Shown: positions 23,901-33,837 of the stretch, piece by piece
Position numbering within the stretch: position 1 is the stretch's first letter
How the letters are laid out: every line of letters begins with the position of its first letter
Source of the DNA: Thunnus maccoyii
Lineage: Eukaryota; Chordata; Actinopteri; Scombriformes; Scombridae
DNA length: 64,000 nucleotides
Direction: 5' to 3'
Assembly: GCF_910596095.1 (NCBI RefSeq)
Contig: NC_056534.1
Coordinates: 10,790,490 to 10,854,489 of the forward strand
Position numbers and translations under genes: made by a program
Notes under the pieces: model-generated
Databases searched by the model: none
Seen by the model: only the letters and a program-made list of their open reading frames with translations
Told to the model about the DNA's origin: nothing

Positions 23901-25051
23901 CCCTAGGTATGAGAGTAAATACACATTATGAATTGAACAACTCTCTTTAAACCCGCAGTCTACTTAACTTGGTGATATTTGTTGCATGAATTTTTCATAC
24001 TTAAATCCCTAGAAATTATAGTGTTAAATTCTGAAGGATATATGACCCTGAACTGAGTTGGTACATGGTACATTTTAACAAGGCACATCATGCTTTGTCT
24101 TCCACAACTATTAGCTCAATCATCCCAGTGACTTCACTTCGAAGCTGATACTAATCTTTTAAATAAAAATAAAACATTTTAAATCGCTCAGAGATCATAC
24201 TTGAAGTGCTTTCAATACATTGATTTGATACCACTTTTTAGCTGCTATTGGTAAAATGGGAACTTCATTCTCAAAATGGAATAATGCAACTGAAATACTT
24301 ATACTTTTATACGTTATAATGTAACACAAAATGTATTTATCAACTCCAAACTGGCTTGTTCTATATCTAGGAAATCAATTCACTGGGAACTATTTCTACC
24401 AAATACTTTGGTAGTATTTTCTACTAAAATCTGTCCATAGCAAGGTCTGTGGATTATCCTGAGTTAGTAGGGCTTACTTTTTTGAAAAGAGACACTAATG
24501 TTGAGTTTTTAAAATGTAATTTTTCAATGCTTTGATCACCACTGAGACATTCTGTGTATACTGCCAAAACCCCACAGCAGCTGTAATTATTAAGTGATTA
24601 ATAATTGTTATGCCTTTTTTTAAAGAATTGCCACAGAGCACAGTTTAACGCACTTGGTGTTATATTGTAGGGCTACTCTTGCTTCCACAAGTTATATTTA
24701 CCAACCTTTCTATATGCAAGCATAGTGCCGAAAAAGGGGATTGGTTTGGGACCAGGGACGCCCATTTTCTTAAATGTTCCATATGGCCAGTAGGCATATC
24801 TGTGCAAAACAATACAGAACAGTGAAAGAGAAGAGAAGAGAAGAGAAGAGAAGAGAAGAGAAGAGAAGAGAAGAGAAGAGAAGAGAAGAGAAGAGAAGAG
24901 AAGAGAAGAGAAGAGATTTTTATCAAGCACATAGGTAAACATAGGCAGTACAAATATCTGGACTATTCTTATATACTTACACACAGATCAATGTGATGAG
25001 GGCGACCACAAGGGTCCATGTCTCAGCTGAAAAATTCAGAAGGTAGGCCAT
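18000..25051 (-). CDS. cyp3a: cytochrome P450 3A, complete (13 exons, 504 aa)
   Basis: This is an ER-anchored haem monooxygenase of the CYP3A subfamily, which oxidises steroids and xenobiotics using electrons from P450 reductase. Exons (minus strand) are 25051-24981, 24799-24706, 23902-23850, 22998-22899, 22784-22671, 22430-22342, 22226-22078, 21904-21777, 21698-21623, 21530-21370, 20043-19817, 18569-18407 and 18089-18000. They sum to 1515 nt without a stop and reproduce the standard CYP3A exon lengths (71, 94, 53, 100, 114, 89, 149, 128, about 70, 161, 227, 163). An N-terminal membrane anchor precedes the proline hinge GVPGPKPIP. The I-helix has AGYETS, the K-helix ESLR, and the haem loop [11 protein letters not shown] with its cysteine ligand. 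From memory it is close to trout CYP3A27. It is head-to-head with the next gene. Confidence 0.95.
18786..19521. repeat. long inverted repeat in the last-but-one cyp3a intron
   Basis: Two arms of about 250 bp, 18786-19040 and 19268-19521, are reverse complements with scattered differences. Matching blocks include CTTGTAGAGGCAGTAATCAA against TTGATTACCGCCTCTACAAG, and ACACCACAAGATGGCGATCA against TGATCGCCATCTTGTGGTGT. About 230 bp separate them, with no open frame of note. It could be a foldback-type DNA element or two inverted copies of one repeat. Confidence 0.75.
20046..20072. repeat. (AC)n microsatellite at cyp3a exon 11 acceptor
   Basis: The AC run begins three bases before exon 11 (start 20043). 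On the minus strand the acceptor therefore sits in a TG repeat rather than in a clean pyrimidine tract. Confidence 0.85.
20262..21233. mobile_element. non-autonomous DNA element with inverted ends in cyp3a intron 10
   Basis: The left end near 20262 (TGACATATTATCACCTTATA) and right end near 21205-21231 (ACTTTATGAGGTGATAATAT) are inverted copies of each other. The interior shows no transposase. The element is about 970 bp and nearly fills the intron between exons 10 and 11. Confidence 0.65.
23040..23700 (+). mobile_element. Penelope-like retroelement fragment (GIY-YIG endonuclease end)
   Basis: The plus strand encodes a stretch like the C-terminal endonuclease region of Penelope-like elements ([17 protein letters not shown], then an [12 protein letters not shown] segment and a FWIDKLQ-type block). 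This is followed by a short tail with a hammerhead-like motif. The coding part is degraded, so this is an old partial copy in the cyp3a intron between exons 3 and 4, opposite to the host gene. Assignment to the Neptune/Poseidon group is my recollection of the family, not a search result. Confidence 0.65.
23630..23680 (+). ncRNA. decayed hammerhead-ribozyme-like motif
   Basis: The core CTGATGA (23644-23650) is followed by GGC/GCC that can pair across a five-base loop, then GAAAC, then ATGTC, giving the two-base-pair stem III and cleavage-site C of minimal hammerheads. Flanking CTCC and AGAG give only a weak stem I with mismatches. Penelope-like elements are known to carry such minimal ribozymes. 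The imperfect stems suggest this copy is inactive. Confidence 0.45.
24826..24916. repeat. (AGAAG)n pentanucleotide array next to cyp3a exon 2
   Basis: About 17-18 near-perfect AGAAG units lie 27 bp upstream (in transcript sense) of the exon 2 acceptor at 24799. On the transcribed strand the array reads CTCTT and forms an unusually long pyrimidine tract before the splice site. It generates several spurious serine-leucine-rich open frames. Confidence 0.95.
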
Positions 25052-25685
25052 CTCTACACGTTTTCTCTCTCCGTCTATGGCAGCACAAGTTTTTCTGAAA
25101 CCCCAAACTATGACTAAAGGCTTTTATCTCCTGCTGCACACGCCTGTTGCGTGAGTCAGGAGAGTGTGTGAGAGTTGAACCAATGATAGGAGGCAGTGTC
25201 AGGTGAATAAGTGACAGAGAGAGACCATATAAACAATTATCATTTTTATTAGCTCTGTCATCTGTGATGCTGCAATTTTGTGACCTTAATTATTATATTT
25301 GCATTTATCAATAAGAAAGAACACCTGAAAGTTTATGAACAGCTTTAAGTCATATATTTAAAAAAAAAAATCTTATTTTAGTGTCTCCTTCCTCTTGAAA
25401 AACACTGTATTTTCTGGCATAAATGGACAAATATGAATCAAAAATGTATATAGAGATATGAGGTCAGTTGTGTAGCTGTCAAATTGTTTTTCTTTCTGTT
25501 CTAGACATGATCCAACAACATTTAATCCCAACTGGTGCTCACACAAAGACATGTCTCACTGCACAGAGGAGGGGAAAGGGTGTCCTTATGTAACACAGTT
25601 CAAAGAAGCCCCGCCTCTTGTACATGCAGTGAGAGTTGACTGTCAAACTGAGATCACAACAACTTGGTCAAGCAAAAGAGGAACC
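25052..25685. promoter_or_regulatory. shared divergent promoter region of the two CYP3 genes
   Basis: Only 634 bp separate the start codons of the two opposed CYP3 genes. On the cyp3a side, GATAAAAG (25121-25128, minus) is a TATA-like box about 70 bp before the ATG, with an inverted CCAAT at 25180-25184 and an AP-1-like TGAGTCA at 25152-25158. On the plus side there is a GC box (about 608-617 of 25000), AGTTCAAAG at 25597-25605 (HNF4-like half site) and a good start context (ACCATGG). Nuclear-receptor half sites TGACCT (25281) and AGGTCA (25461) lie between. Family knowledge (PXR, HNF4) makes these plausible, but none is proven. Confidence 0.55.
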
Positions 25686-28600
25686 ATGGGCTTTCTTCCT
25701 TTCTTTTCTTTAGAAACATGGATTCTACTGATCACATTTATCTGCATGTTTGTCATGTAAGGATCAGGGATTGATTCTAGTCAAAGTAGATGATTTGTAC
25801 TCCGGGTGAAAGTTCAGACTTGCCTCAAAACACCAGAGTTAACTACATAAAAGCTGGATTCGTAACAGATGATCTGTTTGACATGATAACTCTTTCCTTC
25901 CTGTACAGATATGGCCGCAGGACTCATGGAATATTTGAGAAGTTGGGGATCCCTGGTCCCAAGCCGTTGATGTACTTGGGCACAGTTGGAAGGCTCAATC
26001 CTGTATCTAAATCCTTATTAATCCTATTTCTAAATTTAAATGGCTGATTTTCAGATATTGACAATGATGTAATTTGCAGTAAGTAATAAAAATGTATCCT
26101 CTGTGTTCCCAGGTTTACTACTTAGATGACGACGCATGCGCTAAAAAGTATGGAAGAGTATGGGGGTGAGTCTACAAAACCTTTAAAGTGTAAAGTGGCC
26201 TAGCACCCAGCTTTCTATTATATTGCATTATTATTGTGCATTTAGCAGGTATTGACCCTTGAACTTCTCACTGCTGGTTGCTTGTGCCAGCAGTGTATAA
26301 ATGGCAGCATACTGTACAGTATATTCTCTTACTGCACTTCTTTGAAATCACTGACAAGAGTTTCAGACTACATGCCCAAGATGTAAATGTTTGTATGTGT
26401 AAATGTCTAGCATGTATGAGCTCAGGAAACCCATGCTGGCTGTGATGGATCCTGACATGCTGAAAATCATCCTTGTGAAGGAGTGTTTCACCTACTTTAC
26501 CAACCGGCGGGTAAGAACACACAACACTGAGTGGAACAAAAGGAACTTAGACAGAAGAGTGTGGTACAAAAGACACTGTAAAGTGATACAGGATTAGTTA
26601 TCCATTGATTTACCGTAAGCAGACGTAATTTAACTTTTGGAACTTGTGAAGTTGCGTATACCAACAGCAGGCAACTGGTTTAAGTTGTAAGAAAACTAGT
26701 CATCTTTTTAGCATGTCAAAAAAAAGAAGGATTTTGAGATTTCTTCATTTTAATGTCATGTTGGGCACACAATTCAAGTCACTGTGGCCTAGTGTTTCAC
26801 ATTAAAGTTGTAAACACATTCTTTTCATAATGTTCAGGCATTTCATGACATTTTCTGATTAATAACGGATAATAGAATGAATAACAGGGTTAAAGCAGCA
26901 ATTCTGTGTCTTGTCAGAAACAAATATACATTCAACATAGTTATTTCATTACATCTGTAACTGCAAGCATTCAAGGTGCTTTCCTATCTAATGTGCTTAT
27001 CCATATATGATTAAAGTTAACACTTATGTGATTAGGTTAACCCTTCAGAAAAATATTCAAATATAAATTCAACACAACTCTTACTTCATAAGGTAAAGCA
27101 TTCAATATGACTATTGTTTAATAATACAAGAAAACTTCAACCTGAAACTCTGCTAACTATGTATTTGTATTTTAAAATCACCTAAGTGAGTAACTTTTGA
27201 TCTATTAGCCTCATAGACAATCATATTTTAGTAATTAAGTTTAATATCTCCTTTGTAAATAGTCACACAACTATGAAAGTTATACCATTCTTAATGACAA
27301 ATTAACATTACATAACTTGCATAATGATTGACATTTAATTTACATAAAATTCAGGTTTGGCTCAGATTTGCAGGGAGGCTTGACAAAGTCCTCACGAATG
27401 TGGGTTATTTTATGGCTTCGGTGAGATAAGAAAGTCTGTGTTCTCCGGTCCAAGTGGCCTTAGGTTCAATTTATGCTTTTATTTCAGACCATAATTTTTG
27501 AATGTTTGGTCAGAAATGGTCTCTTAAGGGCTCTTTCTGGGTCTGTTGAGCATCACTGATCGACTCCCATTTAGAGGGTTACAAAGGTCAGTTCTGCGGG
27601 CCGAGGATTTTCTCTTACCAACTTTTGAATCCAGGCAAGTCTGTCTCTTCCTCTTTTTAGGAATCAAAGATTAGTTAACACAATTAAAGAACAAGCTTCT
27701 TTAATTGTGCTTCTTTAGAACTTTCGTCTGAACGGGGACCTTTATGATGCTGTGTCTATTGTTGAGGATGATGATTGGAGACGGATTCGTAACGTCCTCT
27801 CTCCCTCCTTCACCTCTGGCCGCATAAAAGAGGTAAAAGTTGTCAAAAACATTCCTACATTCTTTACATCATATTCTTCTTCACTCTTCTTGTGCTCAAT
27901 TTGTCTTTCCCTCTCTTCCTCTTTCTAAGATGTTTAGCATCATGAAACACCACTCCCGCAAACTGACAGACAGCCTGAGGTCCAAGGCGCAGAATGATGA
28001 AGTTATTACCATGAAAAAGTGAGAAGTACCATGTGATATAAATGATTACTAAATGTTACAAGAATCATACCAAGTATTCCCTTTTTGCATCCTCATCCAG
28101 GAAATGTGCGTAATAACAGATCACCACCTGAGATTTTACAAATATACTTCAGCAAATTGAACACAAATAAGTATTTTTCCTTTGACTTATTTGAAGTATT
28201 TGACTAAAAGTCTGTCATTCACATCAACCAAAACTCCCTTTCCCTAAATTGTGTTAAAATTTCAGTTCACAGAAATGAAACCAAGAAGTCAACCATAATT
28301 TTGTTACCTACCTACCTGTGCATTTCTTGATATATTCTTGGATATGCTTTTTGCCACCCTGATTTCAGGTTTTTATTAGTGGCAGACTTTATCACACTAA
28401 TAGTGTTAGGATCTGTGAATGGATGTAGAGATTGGATCTGACAATATTGTTTCAAAAAAACATGTGCTTGTAGGTTAGCTGGTCATCTGGTTGGCACTAT
28501 AGTGCCAAATATACTCCGTAAGTCCAACTAGATATAATATTTTTAAAAGCAAAACACATAATTAATTACAGTGCATAAAGACTCTGTGACAAAATTAAAA

Positions 28601-31600
28601 GAACAATGCACTCAAAGGCATTTTTTTTTAAAATTTCAAATTACATATTGCAATACATGCATTTGTGATACTACTTGTGAGGTTCTTCAGTGAGTTCAAT
28701 ATCACCATTTCCTCTCCTTTGATTAAGAAAGTCTGGCTGTAAACATTAATGTTGGCGCTCAATAATTTTACCATATTATTATTATTATTATTATTATATT
28801 GTTTTTAAACTCAACTACTTTGCCATGTCACTAAGTAAGGACTGTGGAGCCAATATGATGAAATCTATTGTATGTGGCACTAATTTCAACCACTAATTAA
28901 TAATCAGTGATTAGTATCATGTTTGTATCACAGCTTCTTCGGAGCATACAGTATGGATGTGATGGCTAGCTGTGCATTCAGTGTGGATGTGGACTCAATC
29001 AGCAACCCTTCAAGTCCACTCATCACCCACGGCAGCAAGCTCTTCAGAATCTCCATTCCACTTTTCCTTTTTCAAGGTACAACACTACATTTCCATGCCA
29101 CCTCTCTTTCTTTATATTAATATAAACAACTATTGTTTATTACTGTTAACCCCCTTTTTCTTTTTCAGGGTTATTTCCATTCTTTATCCCTCTCTTGGAC
29201 CTATTGGGTTTCTCCTTGTTCCCTAAGTCTTCAATTACTTTCTTTCAAACATTTGTGGAAAAGGTCAGAGCAGAACGCAACGGGAGCTCACATCAGGTTT
29301 GGACAAAACACACAACTAGTGAACAATATGCAAAAAATCTTCCAACTCAGTACATCTAACCTTATATCATGTTAGTGACACACTGTATATTACGATGTAG
29401 CAGAATTTTCTAAAATTTTAAATGAGAAAACATTTATAGACAATTGATAAAACTGCCTCACCTCATGGGCCATATAGTAGCGGATTTGGAGCTTTCAATC
29501 ATACCAAATGATATTCATTAGCAGACAAAGTAAGCTCAGTTAATTGTTTAAATTTCCAATTTTTCTGAACACTTTAAGGACTTCTCATCCATGCTGGCTT
29601 AAAAGGCGAGTTTTTAAATTCATTCATTTCAATCATGTCACATTATACGTTTGATGATGAATGAGATGCTGCTTCTACAGTCAAGGAGGGACTTTGAAAC
29701 TCTTCTTTTATGCCTATGGAAGATAAATCCTTAAAGTATTCTGAAAAAAAAAAATTGAACATCTATATTACCAAGACAACTGGGCAAACTCCATCTGCTG
29801 ATGAAGATCTTGTGACATGGTCAAAAGCTATAGAAGAGCTACTTAATGGACCTTGGGGTGAGATTGTTTTATGACTGGTATTTCCCAGCTCAGTAACAAA
29901 AAGTGAAACCTAACATTTACAGATAAAAATGGGATTAACTCTTGTTGGTTAATACAGTGAATTAAATATCTGGCAAATTAAGTTACTTCATCACAATTAC
30001 AGTATGCGAATAATTCTAAATATTCAAAAAATCAAAAGCTCAATAATTTGCACCATTGTCCATTGTTGCCTTGGCCTAATAAAAGCAGAGATCTTACAGC
30101 CTATACGATATAGGCCTACATTACCAAAATCTAGTTTCATGGTATACATTGTCATACTACACAACCTTTCAAAAAATCCCACATGTACATATAACATGAA
30201 AACATGCATGCCAACCATTTGACCTTATCAGGTTTCAGGAGATATGCTACAACATATGATCAACTCTCAGACAGCCAATGAATCCAAGAAAGAAAAGCAG
30301 AATAAGGGTAATTACACTGTGATAAAACACACATACAGATACAGAAACACAAATCTACACTCAGATGTATGCACACCAAAGGTTTGACACATCTTTTCAT
30401 CTCCCCGCATGTATTGACAGGTCTTACTGATCATGAGATCCTCTCCCAAGCGACAATGCTTGTGTTTGCTGGTTATGAGACAAGTGCCACTACTCTCGTT
30501 TTCTTGGCCTACAATTTGGCAAGAAAACCGGATGTCATGAGATGCCTGCAGGAGGAGATAGACTCTACTTTCCCTGATAAGGTATGCCAGGAGTTTCTGG
30601 TAATGAAGACATTTACCTCCATTTCATTTAGGGATGAAACCAAGCGGGTAGCTGAAAAGTGAAGCCCATGCGGAGGTGCCTTAAACCTGCATTCTCTCTA
30701 ATGGCCAGCAGGGGGCGACTCCACTGGCTGCAAAAAGAAGTCCAATTGTATAGAAGTCTATAAGAAAATGACACTACTTCTCACCTTATTTATTACCTCA
30801 TTAAACACTTACCCAATGAGTTCATGGTCTCAATCGCTAGTTTCAAGTCTTCTTCAATTCAGCATGATGTTCATTTAATAAATTATGGTCCCATTTAGAG
30901 TAAAATAGATGATAAAGCAGCATATGCCTTAGGGTGTGGCTACGTTGCTATTGAGAAGCGACAACATTGATTACGTAAAATAACCACAGTATAACCCCAG
31001 AGTATAGTTCATTTTCAGTTCATGAAAGTTAATTGTAACATTTTTGTCACTTAAAAAAGTCTTGTTCAGTGTTTGGTTGTGATAAAAGACCCTCTAAGGA
31101 GTCGGATGTTCAGTTTTTCCGTTGAGTACATTTTGTTTTAATGGTTTTATGCCTGTTTTTCGCAGTGGAAATTAGCATTAGCATTATCAATGTTAACCAT
31201 AGATTGTAAATGTACCATGCAAACCAAGCTAGCAGCTAGCGCTACGGTCAACTCAACCCTCTCGTCCAAATATGGTCACTTCTGGCATATCCAAGATGGC
31301 GATGATCAAAACGCTAAATTCTAAGCTTCAAAACGGCAGTTCACAAACCGATAGGTGATGTCACGATGACTACGTCCATATTTTTTACAGTCTATGGATG
31401 AAACTACAGTTTTTTTAAAAACTGTTTTTAACCAAACTTCACTTTGTAACATCTTTAAAGGGTCCAGTCCAATATGAAGCTCTGATGCAGATGGAGTACC
31501 TAGACAGTGTCATCAATGAGTGTCTCAGGTAATGTTTTATTTTTTGTGTGAGTGTTTTAATTTCTGCGCAGATTGATGATGTGATGTCAGGTCAAGATGC

Positions 31601-33827
31601 TTTCATGGAAATACAAAAAAGTGTGGGAAACAATTCTGTTTTACTGTTGAGCCTCAGGATCTACATTTTCCATTGGCCATTATGGCATGACCCAAACATA
31701 ATTCAAGATGTACAAAGACTAAGTATCTATAGCCACACAAGCGGCTGTGTGAGGCTGTACTGAGGCAAAATGCTAATGCTAACAAAGAAAATGTTAACAT
31801 GCTGATTTTCAGCAGGTAATTTACTATGTTGCCATATTAGTTTAGCATGTTGGCATGTTAATATCAGCTGATGTGAATGTCACTGGATTTTCAGGAATTT
31901 TCAAAGTTATTACAGTTTATCATGTGGAGCACATGAATGTCTGCACACATTTCATGACAATCCATCCAATAGTTGTTGAAACCCTGGAAAACATGGATGT
32001 CTGTACAAAATTTCATTGCAAGCCATTATTTGTCAAGATATTTCATACAAAACTACAAGTGTCAAGCTTGTGGTGGTGCTAGAGGAAAAGTGAAAAAGAA
32101 AAATGTAATCCTACCCAGGCATCAAAAAAATCGTAACAAATATTCATTCCAGGGCTCCAAAACACTGTGTTTCAAGACAGTAATAGTACACCAATAAACA
32201 TTTTTAAGTTTGGTGAACATGGCATTGACTGTTTAGTCATTCTTGTTTTGTCATCAGGCTTTACCCTCCAGCAGCACGTTTGGAGCGAAACGCCAAAGAA
32301 ACTGTGAAGATCAATGGAATCACAATCCCAAAGGACATAACTGTTATGATTCCAGTCTTCGCTCTGCACCGTGACCCCGAGCTGTGGACGGAGCCAGAAG
32401 AGTTCAAACCTGAGAGGTAGCTGCCAGAATAAGTATTTCCAAGCACAACTCATATGTCAAGGTTACTAGAACGGATTTGAATTGTTTCGTAATGACTTTA
32501 TAACTCTTGCCAGCAGGGGTGGACAGTATCCAAGTATATTTACTTGAGTACTGTACTTAAGTACATTTTTTGAGTATCTGTACTTTAGTTCAGTATTATT
32601 TTTTCTGGAAACTTATGACTTTTACTCCACTACATTTGAAAGACAAATATTGAACTTTTGACTCCACTACATTTCTATGAAGGTTCCAGTTACTCGTTAC
32701 TTTGAAGCATAACTTTGAGATCAGACGATGAATTTTATTTTATTTTATAAAATATGAGAGGCCATACACTGTGTTCGTCACAGGAGAAAAAACAACCACA
32801 GTAAACTACTCCTACGCTGTCAGCTAAGTTCAAAGTGCTTTTTGAACAGTTCAATTTGAACTTGGCAATGGTAATGATGACTACGGCAGATAAAGATGAT
32901 GATTCCTCAACAGAGCACCTATGGCCATAAGTGAAAGCAGTGTTGCTGTTGGGCAATTATAAAGCTAGAGGTGTGTAACTGGGATTTTAACGTAGATTGG
33001 TTGTTTTATTTGTTTTTTTATTTTCTGAGGAAGCTGGTGAATGGATGTAGAGAGTTGTGCATGCATTCCTAAAATGAAAATGTTTCTATTTCTAGTATAA
33101 ATACAACTTGTGGTATTCAAAATAATTCAGATGAAATCACATCACTCCAGTTCTCACAACTGGCTTATCTATATTGTTTATTGTTTATTATATTAGTAAT
33201 CATGACAGCATGTAAATTTAGAATTTTAAAATGAAATTCACTGGGATAAATTTTAAAAGTGTATGACTGTGTGTGGCAGGCACAATAAAACAAAGCCGGA
33301 TATAATCAAGTTAAGGGTGAAGAAGGATACAGTCCTACGTATCATAAACCCTTTGAGGATTCTTTATTAATGTTTTTGTCATGTATGCACAAAAATGTTG
33401 AACTTCTATTCATTTTTGTTGCTGTATGCTTATTTTTCTAGATTTAGTAAAGAGAACAAGCAGAGCATCAACCCATACACTTACCTGCCATTCGGGGTCG
33501 GGCCAAGGAACTGTTTGGGGATGCGGTTTGCTCTGGTGTTGGTTAAACTGGCCTTGGTGGAAGTTTTGCAGCACTACAGCTTTGCGGTCTGTGAGGAGAC
33601 AGAGGTGATATGCAGTAATTATATATTTAAATTCATGCAATTTACATGATTACTTCTACATAAAATGACACTTGAAGAGTAATTTTAAGAGCATTAAGAG
33701 GGAGCAAGATGGTTCTGATATATTGAATTTGTCCACTTCTCAGATTCCTTTAAAGATGGACCCTGCAGGCCTCGTAGGACCCCTACAACCAATCAAACTA
33801 AAGGTGGTGACACGTTCCAATGCATGA
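25686..33827 (+). CDS. cytochrome P450 family 3, second gene (possibly CYP3B), complete (14 exons, 500 aa)
   Basis: Exons are 25686-25756, 25909-26002, 26113-26165, 26411-26510, 27719-27832, 27930-28018, 28934-29076, 29169-29296, 30232-30307, 30421-30581, 31461-31528, 32258-32416, 33442-33604 and 33744-33827, totalling 1503 nt without a stop. The frame keeps the membrane anchor, hinge [10 protein letters not shown]-helix AGYETS, K-helix ECLR and haem loop [11 protein letters not shown], so it looks functional. It diverges from the neighbouring cyp3a throughout, notably exons 3, 7 (two residues shorter), 8 and 9. That fits another CYP3 subfamily found in percomorphs, perhaps CYP3B; subfamily assignment needs a tree. 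The usual 227-nt exon 11 is split by an extra intron (31529-32257). Exon 9 has two nearby acceptors; only the first (30232) keeps the frame. Confidence 0.92.
26511..27718. other. intron 4 of the plus-strand CYP3 gene
   Basis: This is a 1.2 kb AT-rich intron in which I see no gene and no recognisable repeat family. Confidence 0.5.
28019..28933. other. intron 6 of the plus-strand CYP3 gene
   Basis: An AT-rich intron containing a short (ATT)n tract at about 28776-28797. No other structure is seen. Confidence 0.5.
30650..31398. mobile_element. dispersed teleost DNA element in CYP3 intron 10
   Basis: The sequence from AGTGAAGCCCATGCGGAGGT to TTTTTTACAGTCTATGG matches, from memory, a very common fish non-autonomous element. 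It has the blocks GGCCAGCAGGGGGCGACTCC and CAAGATGGCGATGAT. It lies between exons 10 and 11 (30582-31460) and makes up most of that intron. Family name is not assigned. Confidence 0.6.
31529..32257 (+). other. extra intron splitting CYP3 exon 11, mostly repeat-derived
   Basis: In the opposed cyp3a gene and in the family generally, this region is one 227-nt exon. Here 68 nt and 159 nt exon parts (sum 227) are separated by a 729-bp GT/AG intron between the codons for ECLR and LYPP. Most of the intron (about 31630-32095) resembles a common teleost repeat (GCTAATGCTAACA, TTAGCATGTTGGCATG, CACATGAATGTCTGCACACA, TGGTGGTGCTAGAGGAAAAG). The five bases TCAGG occur across both borders (31525-31529 and 32254-32258). 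Confidence 0.8.
32515..32725. mobile_element. AAGTAC-rich dispersed element, copy 1
   Basis: The phrase TTTACTTGAGTACTGTACTT and the repeated CTCCACTACATTT are typical of a very abundant teleost non-autonomous element. Related pieces occur at 40340-40480 and 49165-49330. This copy is in the intron before CYP3 exon 12. Confidence 0.6.
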
Positions 33828-33831
33828 GGCT

Positions 33832-33837
33832 AATAAA
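33832..33837 (+). terminator. AATAAA just after the CYP3 stop codon
   Basis: The hexamer begins five bases after the TGA. If used, it would give a very short 3'UTR. Other AATAAA hexamers lie near 34444 and 34870, so the true site is uncertain. Confidence 0.35.

Noticed and set aside
24826-24916. CRISPR-like regular repeat
   Set aside because: It is a simple pentanucleotide array without spacers in a fish intron.
24660-24984. Serine-leucine-rich frames over the AGAAG array
   Set aside because: They are translations of a microsatellite fused to cyp3a exon 2 sequence in one frame.
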